The position numbers were made by a program, and so were the translations under genes. A DNA stretch of 64,000 nucleotides from an uncultured Ruminococcus sp. GTDB taxonomy: Bacteria; Bacillota; Clostridia; Oscillospirales; Acutalibacteraceae. Of the stretch, positions 54,064 to 61,237 are shown piece by piece. The stretch spans positions 17,915-81,914 of the forward strand of contig CAKSNZ010000006.1 of NCBI GenBank assembly GCA_934476515.1, read 5' to 3'. The notes under the pieces are model-generated. The model ran no database searches and was not told where the DNA came from. It saw only the letters and a program-made list of their open reading frames with translations. Each line of letters opens with the position of its first letter. Positions within the stretch are counted from its first letter, which is position 1.

Positions 54064-54102
54064 GCAGATGTTTTCTTTTTATTGAAAGCATCTGCGTTTT
54101 TT
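54064..54102 (+). terminator. Rho-independent terminator of the tRNA/ncRNA transcript
   Basis: GCAGATG (54064-54070) pairs with CATCTGC (54089-54095), extended inward by TTTC/GAAA, and is followed by a T-run at 54097-54102. Together with the T6 at 54011 it gives two candidate 3' ends. Confidence 0.8.
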
Positions 54103-54245
54103 ATTACTTTTTGAATGTCAAATTTTGTAAAAATAATACGAATTAGAACAGTTAATCAAAATAATAATAAATTCCATTTATTATGAGGCTATTAATGTAT
54201 AATCTCAAAAATGTGTGAAAATAATTAGAATTAGGTGAAACAATT

Positions 54246-54857
54246 ATGCTATTACTAAATGTTCCATATGCAGAAAAGGATGAAGCAAAATCATTAGGTG
54301 CTATATGGAATCCAAAATTAAAAAAATGGTATGTTACTAATTCTAAAGATTATTACAAATTTATAAAATGGTTTGAAGAAGATTATGAAGAACGTTTTTT
54401 AATTTGTGATTATATTTATTTGGTTTCTAAAAATAGAAAGTGTCCATATTGTGGTTTCGAAAATAATGAAATTAAAGTTATGATTACAGAATACTATAAT
54501 TTTTATTTTGAACCGGATAATGATGGGGAATTTTATGAGTATTGTAATGGAGCAGATTCACCTCGTATTATTGACCTGTCACCTGCTAAAAGATTAATTA
54601 AAGGAAAAGTATTAAATTTTTTAAAAATTAATTACAACATTGATTTGGTAAACGGAAGATTATCACAACATTGCAAATTTTGTGATAGGCAAATAAAAAT
54701 ATCACCATCATTTGATTTTGGAATACATTCGCTCGAAGAAACAAAATATTTTACGCTATATAAAATTCCTATTAAAGAGGATGTGTTTCTTGATAATGTA
54801 GGTTGGTGTTCTACAGATGAATATATATATACTTATAGTAAAAAAATAGTTGTTTAA
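54246..54857 (+). CDS. DUF5710-domain protein with two zinc-finger-like CxxC pairs
   Basis: 203 residues. The first ~45 residues (LLLNVPYAEKDEAKSLGA, WNPKLKKWYV) match the DUF5710 pattern found in mobile-element proteins such as primase-like TraC. The remaining part has CPYCGF (near 72) and CKFCDR (near 150), two CxxC knuckles likely to bind zinc. Function unknown; a nucleic-acid role is plausible. Codon use is very AT-rich, unlike the core genes upstream. A TGGACAAATTGTCCA hairpin lies 9 nt after its stop. Confidence 0.75.
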   Translation: MLLLNVPYAEKDEAKSLGAIWNPKLKKWYVTNSKDYYKFIKWFEEDYEERFLICDYIYLVSKNRKCPYCGFENNEIKVMITEYYNFYFEPDNDGEFYEYCNGADSPRIIDLSPAKRLIKGKVLNFLKINYNIDLVNGRLSQHCKFCDRQIKISPSFDFGIHSLEETKYFTLYKIPIKEDVFLDNVGWCSTDEYIYTYSKKIVV

Positions 54858-54865
54858 TATTAAGC

Positions 54866-54882
54866 GTGGACAAATTGTCCAC
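54866..54882. repeat. Hairpin family copy 1: GTGGACAAATTGTCCAC
   Basis: Core TGGACAAATTGTCCA (54867-54881) with one extra flanking G-C pair, 9 nt downstream of the DUF5710 gene stop. First of six copies in the island. Confidence 0.9.
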
Positions 54883-54923
54883 CTTTAATATAAATCTATC
54901 ATTAGTTTAAGGAGGATGATACT

Positions 54924-54935
54924 ATGAAAATTTAG
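54924..54935 (+). other. Three-codon micro-ORF with strong Shine-Dalgarno before hamA
   Basis: AAGGAGG (54909-54915) precedes ATG AAA ATT TAG at ideal spacing, 54 nt upstream of the hamA ATG, which has its own AAAGGAG. An overlapping ATG ATA CTA TGA also occurs. It may be a leader/upstream ORF or a remnant of a deleted gene start; translation is not shown. Confidence 0.4.
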
Positions 54936-54989
54936 TTGTGTTAAGAGAATCATAAATAAATTATTAATTATAAAATAAAGGAGATAAAA

Positions 54990-55919
54990 ATGTCAGACAA
55001 TTTATTAAAAAATATAGATATCAATAAAAAACTAATTAATAATGATGCATTATTTAATAATGTTTATTATATCTGTCAAAATTTCGATATTGTTCCAAAT
55101 AAAGATCATTACGGTGTATGCATAGACTATCAAGATATATCTGAATTAAGAGATGATTTTTTATATGAATTATACGATACAATAGTAGATTGGGTTTATA
55201 GTTCTGAAAAATATAATTTTATTAAAAATGCAGCAATCAAAAAAGGAAAGTCAGAACAAGCTGCTACATCTGAAGTTATAAGAAAAGCTCAAGAAAAATT
55301 CAGAGGTAATAAAGATACAGAAAAATTGTTGATACAAGGACAACTAGGGGAATTACTATTATTTCATTTTATACAAAAATTTTTCAAAGCAACCCCATTG
55401 TTAAGAAAAATGAAGATAACAACAAGCAATAAACATGAGCGTTTTGGAGCTGATGCTATACATTTCAAATTTGAAAATGACAAACCTATTATAATATTAG
55501 GAGAAGCAAAAACATATACTTCAAAATACAGTTTTAATAAAGCTTTCGAAGAGGCTATTGATAGTATTTTGAATACTTACAAAACACATAGAAAGGAATT
55601 ATACAGTTATATACATGAAGATTTTCTCGATAAGGAAATGAATGAAATAGCAGAAATGTATTTAAATAATACATTAAAAAATTTTGAAGTGCGATTAGTT
55701 AGTTTAGTTGTTTATAATGAAACTAAGAAAATTGAAATTACTAATCGTGAAGAAATACATAAACAAATTAAAAAAATTATTGAAGAAAAATATAAAAATT
55801 TTGATAAAAGCAAAATTAATATAAAGGATAATAGAATATTAAGTAGGATAACATATATTGTTATGCCTATATGGAAATTAGATGAATTCGCTAAAAGTTT
55901 TCAAAATCTAATATTTTAG
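54990..55919 (+). CDS. hamA: Hachiman anti-phage system nuclease HamA (DUF1837)
   Basis: 309 residues. The C-terminal domain has the order expected of a PD-(D/E)xK-like nuclease: Glu121 in GQLGELLLF, Asp155 in RFGADAIHF, and Glu172-x-Lys174 in ILGEAKTY. In Hachiman, HamA is held inactive by the HamB helicase and degrades DNA when HamB meets foreign or damaged DNA; this is family knowledge. The adjacent hamB, 15 nt downstream, supports the call. AAAGGAG precedes the ATG. Base composition is strongly AT-rich, as for the rest of the island. Confidence 0.88.
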   Translation: MSDNLLKNIDINKKLINNDALFNNVYYICQNFDIVPNKDHYGVCIDYQDISELRDDFLYELYDTIVDWVYSSEKYNFIKNAAIKKGKSEQAATSEVIRKAQEKFRGNKDTEKLLIQGQLGELLLFHFIQKFFKATPLLRKMKITTSNKHERFGADAIHFKFENDKPIIILGEAKTYTSKYSFNKAFEEAIDSILNTYKTHRKELYSYIHEDFLDKEMNEIAEMYLNNTLKNFEVRLVSLVVYNETKKIEITNREEIHKQIKKIIEEKYKNFDKSKINIKDNRILSRITYIVMPIWKLDEFAKSFQNLIF

Positions 55920-55934
55920 AGGAAGGATAATGAT

Positions 55935-58481
55935 ATGGAACAATTAAAAAAAGAAATATTAAATAATTGGTTAAATATTGATTTTTATAGTGTTGCAAGA
56001 AAAATTGATTTTAACAATAGTAATATAGAAATCTCAAAAGAATTAATATTAAATACTATCAGGTGTTTAGACTATGAAACTTCTGTTGTTAAAAATCCTT
56101 CTGTCAATTATGTGATTACTATAATGGCACTAATGTGGGAATATATAGACCATGAAAAATATGATATACGAAAGATAGTTGTCAAATTTTTATCTAGGAT
56201 AGGTTATCCCACATCTGCAATTATAGCAGATGATAAATTTGATAGAAAAAAGAATATGTTCTCACCATTGGGCAGTGTTTTGGAACAACTATTTGCAACA
56301 TTAAATCAAGAAAAAAATAGTATAATAGTTAATGAACGTGAATTTTTGCTAACTAAATTTCAAATTGAGATTTGGACAGCTATGGATAAGGAAAAAGTGA
56401 TAGGAATATCTGCCCCTACATCAGCAGGTAAATCATTTGTTATTTTATTAAAATTATTGGATACGCTCTTGAAACATAAATTAGACATAGTGTATATTGT
56501 TCCTACACTTAGTCTTTTAAACCAAGTTACAGAAGATTTTAATAAAAATATAAAAACATTAAATATACCAAATTGTAATGTTGTTAATTCTTATACTGGT
56601 CAAGAAAATATATATACTAATAATATTTTTGTATTAACTCAAGAAAAGGCTATATCTGCATTTAGTGACAGTGAAAATACTTTTTCAAAGGATATGATAT
56701 TGGTTGTAGATGAAATCCAAAATATTGAACGTATTAAAGAAGATAATGACGAAAGAGCCAAGATTTTGTTTGATACATTAAATGAATTTAGATATAAAGA
56801 TAATGTAAAACAGATTATAATTTCTGGACCTAGAATTTCTAATATTGAAAAAACCGGTGAAGAAATTTTTGGTATAAAAACTAAGAACATTACTACTATT
56901 GATTGCCCTGTATTGAATCTAACATATAGCATATGCAAAATAAAAGACCAATATTATTTAAAACAGTATTGTGCATTATGTGATAATCCATTAATAATGA
57001 AAATTACAAATCCTACAATAATTGAGGGGTACGGTAAAAATAAATATAATGACGAATTTTTATCTTATTTAAATTGTTTTATTGAACATTTAGGACAAAA
57101 GCAAAATATTATATTTTCTCCTACTGCTAAGGTTGCGAGAAAAATTGCGTGTCATTTAAGTGGAAAAGGTGAGGTAAATTCTAAAATTAAAGACTTGGAA
57201 AGGTATTACAAAAAATCAGTACATCCAAATTATTCTATGGTTAAGACATTGGAGAAAGGAGTAGCATATCATCATGGTAAATTGCCACAACATGTACGTC
57301 GAACATTAGAAATTGCAATTAGAAATAAATGGATAACAAATATTGCTTGTACAACAACATTATTACAGGGGGTTAATCTACCTGCACAAAATATTATTAT
57401 CAGAAATCCACATCTATACCAAAATCGTAATAAATATTCGCCTGAATTATCTAATTATGAAATGGCTAATTTAAGAGGAAGAGCAGGTAGATTGATGAAG
57501 GATTTTATAGGTCGAACTTTCGTTTTAGATGAAACCTCTTTTCTTGATTCAGAAAGTTATGATGAAGAAAACACATTTAGTGATGCCAATAAAACTTTAC
57601 CAACAGGATATAACGAACGATTTGAAGAAAATCGCAACGATGTTGAGGAGATTGTTATGTCTAATACTCCAGTTAATGAAAACATGGAGAAATATGGAGA
57701 TTTAGTATCTTATATCAGACAATCGGTTTTAAGATATGGTACAAGAGCAGTAAATAAAATGAAAGATGTTGGTATTAAATTAAGTAAAGAACAAGTAGCT
57801 GCAATTGTTTTAAAATTAAAATCAATAACTGTTCCTAAAGAGATATGTGCGAAAAATAGATATTGGGATCCATTCGTCCTTGACGTTATTTACAAGAAAT
57901 ATAATGAAGATGTGCCGAATTCGCCATGTAAGAGAGGCGTGTGGGCTAAATTGAATCGTATGTTTAAATTTTTGAGGGATACACCAGAAACAAATGTAAT
58001 GTATAAAAAATATATCCCAAAAAGATTTCAAAAAGGTTCTAATCGTAGTTATTTATTAAATTTGTGTATGTCTTGGTCAAATGAAACAACATTATTTGAT
58101 ATATTATCAAATAATGATTATCAAAATAAAGCTGAAGATAAAATAGAGGATGAAATAGAAGATACCATAGAAACTTTACAAAATACTGTTTCATATAGAG
58201 TTCCTTTATTATTAAAACCTATATTTGATATAAATAATCCAGAAAGTGTATTTTTATCTTCTATGCAAGCAGGTGCATATAGAACAATCCCAAAAAACTT
58301 GATTGAAATGGGAATACCTAGAGAAAGTGCATTATTCATAGATAAAAATATTTTTAATAACTTTAAAATTGAAGAAAATGAAGAACCTTTTTTAATTAAA
58401 GAAAAACTTAAAAAAGTAGTTATTGAAAAAAGAGATACATTACCTTTTTGGATAAATGAACAATTGGACGTTTTAGGTTAA
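55935..58481 (+). CDS. hamB: Hachiman anti-phage system helicase HamB
   Basis: 848 residues, superfamily 2 helicase. Walker A is SAPTSAGKS (159-167), motif II reads VVDEIQ (Asp259-Glu260-Ile-Gln, a DEAH variant), and motif VI is LRGRAGRLM near 514. The N-terminal ~140 and C-terminal ~250 residues are family specific. Helicase core and length match HamB. It is cotranscribed with hamA. A hairpin with the island's common core lies 9 nt after the stop. GAGGAAGG precedes the ATG. Confidence 0.9.
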   Translation: MEQLKKEILNNWLNIDFYSVARKIDFNNSNIEISKELILNTIRCLDYETSVVKNPSVNYVITIMALMWEYIDHEKYDIRKIVVKFLSRIGYPTSAIIADDKFDRKKNMFSPLGSVLEQLFATLNQEKNSIIVNEREFLLTKFQIEIWTAMDKEKVIGISAPTSAGKSFVILLKLLDTLLKHKLDIVYIVPTLSLLNQVTEDFNKNIKTLNIPNCNVVNSYTGQENIYTNNIFVLTQEKAISAFSDSENTFSKDMILVVDEIQNIERIKEDNDERAKILFDTLNEFRYKDNVKQIIISGPRISNIEKTGEEIFGIKTKNITTIDCPVLNLTYSICKIKDQYYLKQYCALCDNPLIMKITNPTIIEGYGKNKYNDEFLSYLNCFIEHLGQKQNIIFSPTAKVARKIACHLSGKGEVNSKIKDLERYYKKSVHPNYSMVKTLEKGVAYHHGKLPQHVRRTLEIAIRNKWITNIACTTTLLQGVNLPAQNIIIRNPHLYQNRNKYSPELSNYEMANLRGRAGRLMKDFIGRTFVLDETSFLDSESYDEENTFSDANKTLPTGYNERFEENRNDVEEIVMSNTPVNENMEKYGDLVSYIRQSVLRYGTRAVNKMKDVGIKLSKEQVAAIVLKLKSITVPKEICAKNRYWDPFVLDVIYKKYNEDVPNSPCKRGVWAKLNRMFKFLRDTPETNVMYKKYIPKRFQKGSNRSYLLNLCMSWSNETTLFDILSNNDYQNKAEDKIEDEIEDTIETLQNTVSYRVPLLLKPIFDINNPESVFLSSMQAGAYRTIPKNLIEMGIPRESALFIDKNIFNNFKIEENEEPFLIKEKLKKVVIEKRDTLPFWINEQLDVLG

Positions 58482-58489
58482 TATTGGTG

Positions 58490-58518
58490 AAAGGGGTGGA
58501 CAAATTGTCCACCCCTTT
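58490..58518. repeat. Hairpin family copy 2: 29-nt perfect palindrome after hamB
   Basis: Core TGGACAAATTGTCCA extended by AAAGGGG / CCCCTTT to a 14-bp perfect inverted repeat. It lies between the convergent stops of hamB (58481) and the gene at 58538, so it can end both transcripts. Confidence 0.93.
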
Positions 58519-58537
58519 GGAAATAAATCACTATGTC

Positions 58538-58924
58538 TTATTTAATAAGATATTTATACTTTGCTGTTATTAACATATCATCTTGTTCTTCAAGAGTTTT
58601 GGTATCTTGACCACAAGTAAGTATTTCCACATATTCAATATAATCGTTATTATAATCGTTATTTTCTTCTTCAAATGTGATTATTGCATTTGCTTTTTCT
58701 CTCTCACATTTTCTACAGATACAAATGAACTTTGTATTTGTTTCCTGAAGAGTATAACAATCATCAATCAAAACATAAGCATTATATCTTATGTTTTGAG
58801 CATATTCCAACATCTGCATAACAACCTTATTTGAGTGGTACATTTCACCAAAGATGAAGACAGATGTACATACATTGTGTACCTTAACTTTTAAATTTGA
58901 GTTTTTTTCTTTTGAAACATTCAT
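58538..58924 (-). CDS. Unknown island protein with CxxC motif
   Basis: 128 residues from the ATG at 58924, with AAAGGAAA upstream; longer starts lack a site. A mid-protein FICICRKCEREKANAIITFEEE holds Cys pairs; the C-terminal part is acidic (NNDYNNDYIEYVE, EEQDDM). No known domain is recognised. It is convergent with hamB and very AT-rich. Confidence 0.65.
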   Translation of the reverse strand: MNVSKEKNSNLKVKVHNVCTSVFIFGEMYHSNKVVMQMLEYAQNIRYNAYVLIDDCYTLQETNTKFICICRKCEREKANAIITFEEENNDYNNDYIEYVEILTCGQDTKTLEEQDDMLITAKYKYLIK

Positions 58925-58966
58925 TTTTTTATTTCCTTTCGTTATAAAAATATAGGAGGCTAATAT

Positions 58967-59014
58967 ATGGACTGTAGAGGTCATAATAGAAGAATACAGT
59001 TTTTTGTTATATAA
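58967..59014 (+). CDS. Possible 15-residue micropeptide gene
   Basis: ATG at 58967 with AGGAGG 7 nt upstream encodes MDCRGHNRRIQFFVI then TAA. Two nt after the stop begins copy 3 of the hairpin family. A perfect ribosome binding site, a short frame and an immediate hairpin look like a complete tiny unit, or the remains of a gene. Small size means chance cannot be excluded. Confidence 0.4.
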   Translation: MDCRGHNRRIQFFVI

Positions 59015-59016
59015 AA

Positions 59017-59039
59017 AGCGTGGACAATTTGTCCACGCT
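59017..59039. repeat. Hairpin family copy 3: AGCG-core-CGCT
   Basis: Core TGGACAATTTGTCCA (complement form) with AGCG/CGCT flanks, an 11-bp perfect inverted repeat. It lies 2 nt after the micro-ORF stop on the plus strand and 2 nt after the stop of the 59042 gene on the minus strand. Confidence 0.93.
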
Positions 59040-59041
59040 AC

Positions 59042-60028
59042 TTAACCTATTCTAATAATATCTTTGTACTTGTGATATAACATATTCATTTGGTCATAAT
59101 TCTTATTGTTACATCTTCTTAATTGTCGGCGTTCATTCTTGAAAAAACGGCGTCCCATAAGCTTCTGAAGGAGATATTCCATAAGATGATAATTAATATC
59201 ACTTTTAGCATAGCTATCAATCAAATCTTGAGGAAATCCGTAATAATATCCAAACATAACAAAAGCAAATTGACTATAATCTAAATCGTATAAATACGGT
59301 ATTAGTTTATCTTTTGTTGGATAATAAGTACCGCTAAGATTGTATTCATCTGAAATATCATCAAATCCACAAGCAACTTCAATAGAGAAAGTGCGAAAAA
59401 AATGTGATTCAAAGTAATTGTCACAAATTGTTTTTGTGGAAGTATTTGTATACAATTTTTCATCATAGGTTGGAATTTCGTTTGTAGATGAAATCAAAGG
59501 ACAGTCTACACTAGATAAAATTTCGTTTGCTTTCTCAAGCGAAAAGTCTACAAAAAACTTATCAATACTAGATAATGGAACATTATCATCTTGTATAAGA
59601 TAAAACAATGTCCTTATTTGTTCGATTGTAACTTCCTTTTTGGCATAGTTCTTAATAAACTTTCTTGGAAGTCCAATAAAGTATCCTAGCATTGCATAAG
59701 CAAACTGAACCATATTCAAGGTACGCATATAAACAGATAACTCAGCTGCAGATGGGTGGGTACTATAACCTTCCGTGTATTCGTATTCCTCAAAATCAGG
59801 TAAAAGTTTTTCGTTATACAACTTTTCTCTTACATCCCATCCACATGAAAATCTATCGAATGAAGAACAATAGTAATCACAAAGAAACTGTACAACACTA
59901 GGGTTGTATTGATTTGAACTTTTACAAACAGTTAAGTCGTCATATCCTGAAAAAAAGTTATCTTCATTAAATAACTTATTTTCATACATACAATAATAAT
60001 GAGCACCAAAATATAAATAATCTTTCAT
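59042..60028 (-). CDS. Unknown protein with an internal two-fold repeat
   Basis: 328 residues. Two similar segments are visible: 104-145 (QFAYAMLGYFIGLP, then NYAKKEVTIEQIRTLFYLIQ) and 249-289 (QFAFVMFGYYYGFP, then SYAKSDINYHLMEYLLQKL), each preceded by a cysteine-plus-glycine segment (SCGWD, ACGFD) about 40 and 30 residues earlier. This suggests two homologous helical domains. No signal peptide; the C-terminus is basic. No family is recognised. AAAGGAT precedes the ATG. Divergent from the CoiA-like gene by 36 nt. Confidence 0.72.
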   Translation of the reverse strand: MKDYLYFGAHYYCMYENKLFNEDNFFSGYDDLTVCKSSNQYNPSVVQFLCDYYCSSFDRFSCGWDVREKLYNEKLLPDFEEYEYTEGYSTHPSAAELSVYMRTLNMVQFAYAMLGYFIGLPRKFIKNYAKKEVTIEQIRTLFYLIQDDNVPLSSIDKFFVDFSLEKANEILSSVDCPLISSTNEIPTYDEKLYTNTSTKTICDNYFESHFFRTFSIEVACGFDDISDEYNLSGTYYPTKDKLIPYLYDLDYSQFAFVMFGYYYGFPQDLIDSYAKSDINYHLMEYLLQKLMGRRFFKNERRQLRRCNNKNYDQMNMLYHKYKDIIRIG

Positions 60029-60064
60029 AAGTAAAATCCTTTCGTAAATAAATGAGGTGATTAA

Positions 60065-60895
60065 ATGTCAAATTTAAGATTTCCAGACGCATCTGTAATT
60101 AAAAATTCTCGCTTTGTAAAGAATATTACTGCCGAAAAATTAGCAAGAATTCAAGACAATAATATTCAATTATTTGAAAGTCAGTACAAGGATAATTTGT
60201 ATTGTCCGGAATGTAATCAAGCTAAACTGTTCCTAAGGAACGGAACAGAAAAGATACCACACTTTTCTCAATCTAAAAACTCCTTTCATAAAGATGATTG
60301 TTCACTGAATTACAAAAGTATATCAGCAAATCAGCTAAAAGTTATATATGAGGATAAAAATCCTGATAATTATGAAATACATAATAGATTAAACAAGATT
60401 ATAGGTTTATTTTTTCAAAACAAAAATGTAGGTTCCAGTCCTTTAGTTATAAGCGTACCTAAAAAGAAAAAACCAACAACAAGTACATCAGTTGTTGGAG
60501 AAGAAACATATGTTAAAGCATCAATTCCAAGAAGATTAGTTACAGCTCTTAGGACAGAGGATTTAAGAAAAATCAAAATTTTCTATGGTGATGTTTATAT
60601 TAAATGGAATAAAGCAAAAAATAATACAGACAATAAATCTAGGTGGTATTTAAGAATTTATAAGGACTATGATAAAAAGAATAGTAAATATAAATACTTG
60701 TGCTGTAGTATAGCTATTAGTGATAGGGTCTATAAATATTTAAAAGAGAATAAGGCTAATTATTTAGATAATCAGCACTGTTATATTGCTTTCTTTACTG
60801 AAATCTGTCAAAAAGAAAGTAATGGTAACTATTATAATAATTGTAGCCTAAGACACTCAGATTTTCTCGAAATCAAAACTATTCGTATAATTTAG
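60065..60895 (+). CDS. CoiA-like zinc-ribbon protein
   Basis: 276 residues. Residues ~44-85 contain YCPECNQAKLFLRNG, IPHFSQSKNSFHKDDC: the CxxC + HF + Cys pattern of the N-terminal domain of competence protein CoiA and related mobile-element proteins. The C-terminal part (about 145-276) has no known motif and lacks the CoiA nuclease domain as far as I can see. GAGGTGA precedes the ATG. A hairpin of the common family starts 9 nt after the stop. Confidence 0.65.
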   Translation: MSNLRFPDASVIKNSRFVKNITAEKLARIQDNNIQLFESQYKDNLYCPECNQAKLFLRNGTEKIPHFSQSKNSFHKDDCSLNYKSISANQLKVIYEDKNPDNYEIHNRLNKIIGLFFQNKNVGSSPLVISVPKKKKPTTSTSVVGEETYVKASIPRRLVTALRTEDLRKIKIFYGDVYIKWNKAKNNTDNKSRWYLRIYKDYDKKNSKYKYLCCSIAISDRVYKYLKENKANYLDNQHCYIAFFTEICQKESNGNYYNNCSLRHSDFLEIKTIRII

Positions 60896-60904
60896 GTAAA
60901 GCAA

Positions 60905-60931
60905 AAAGGTTGGACAAATTGTCCAACCTTT
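60905..60931. repeat. Hairpin family copy 4: AAAGGT-core-ACCTTT
   Basis: Core TGGACAAATTGTCCA with AAAGGT/ACCTTT flanks; a 13-bp perfect inverted repeat ending in TTT. It lies 9 nt after the plus-strand CoiA-like gene. Confidence 0.93.
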
Positions 60932-60944
60932 AATGTTATACTCA

Positions 60945-60969
60945 TACCTTGGACAAATTGTCCAAGGTA
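60945..60969. repeat. Hairpin family copy 5: TACCT-core-AGGTA
   Basis: Core TGGACAAATTGTCCA with TACCT/AGGTA flanks; 12-bp perfect inverted repeat. It lies 11 nt past the minus-strand stop at 60980 and 13 nt from copy 4, so two convergent genes each have their own copy. Confidence 0.93.
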
Positions 60970-60979
60970 CTTCATTATA

Positions 60980-61186
60980 TTAGATTTTTATACTATTGTT
61001 GTTTCTGTATGAATTAATAATTTCATCAACTTTAGTTTTATCAGAAGTTTTAATTCTAATAACACTATTTCCTTGTTCGTGTATAGGTCCTCCAAAGTCA
61101 TTTACATATTCATATATTACCTTTTCGTTTTCTAGGATTTCAAAATGTTCTTTAGAGTCTTGAAAATATACTTTGTAAGTGTGCAT
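60980..61186 (-). CDS. Small unknown island protein
   Basis: 68 residues. MHTYKVYFQDSKEHFEILENEKVIYEYV in two parts at the N-terminus and a basic C-terminus (INSYRNNNSIKI). Likely a small alpha/beta fold; no motif is recognised. A strong AGGAGG precedes the ATG. Flanked by hairpin copies 5 and 6. Confidence 0.65.
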   Translation of the reverse strand: MHTYKVYFQDSKEHFEILENEKVIYEYVNDFGGPIHEQGNSVIRIKTSDKTKVDEIINSYRNNNSIKI

Positions 61187-61205
61187 AAAGACCTCCTAAT
61201 AAATA

Positions 61206-61230
61206 AAGTGTGGACAATTTGTCCACACTT
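61206..61230. repeat. Hairpin family copy 6: AAGTG-core-CACTT
   Basis: Core TGGACAATTTGTCCA (complement form) with AAGTG/CACTT flanks, 12-bp perfect inverted repeat. It lies 7 nt beyond the zeta-toxin stop at 61238 on the minus strand. Confidence 0.93.
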
Positions 61231-61237
61231 ATAAGAT

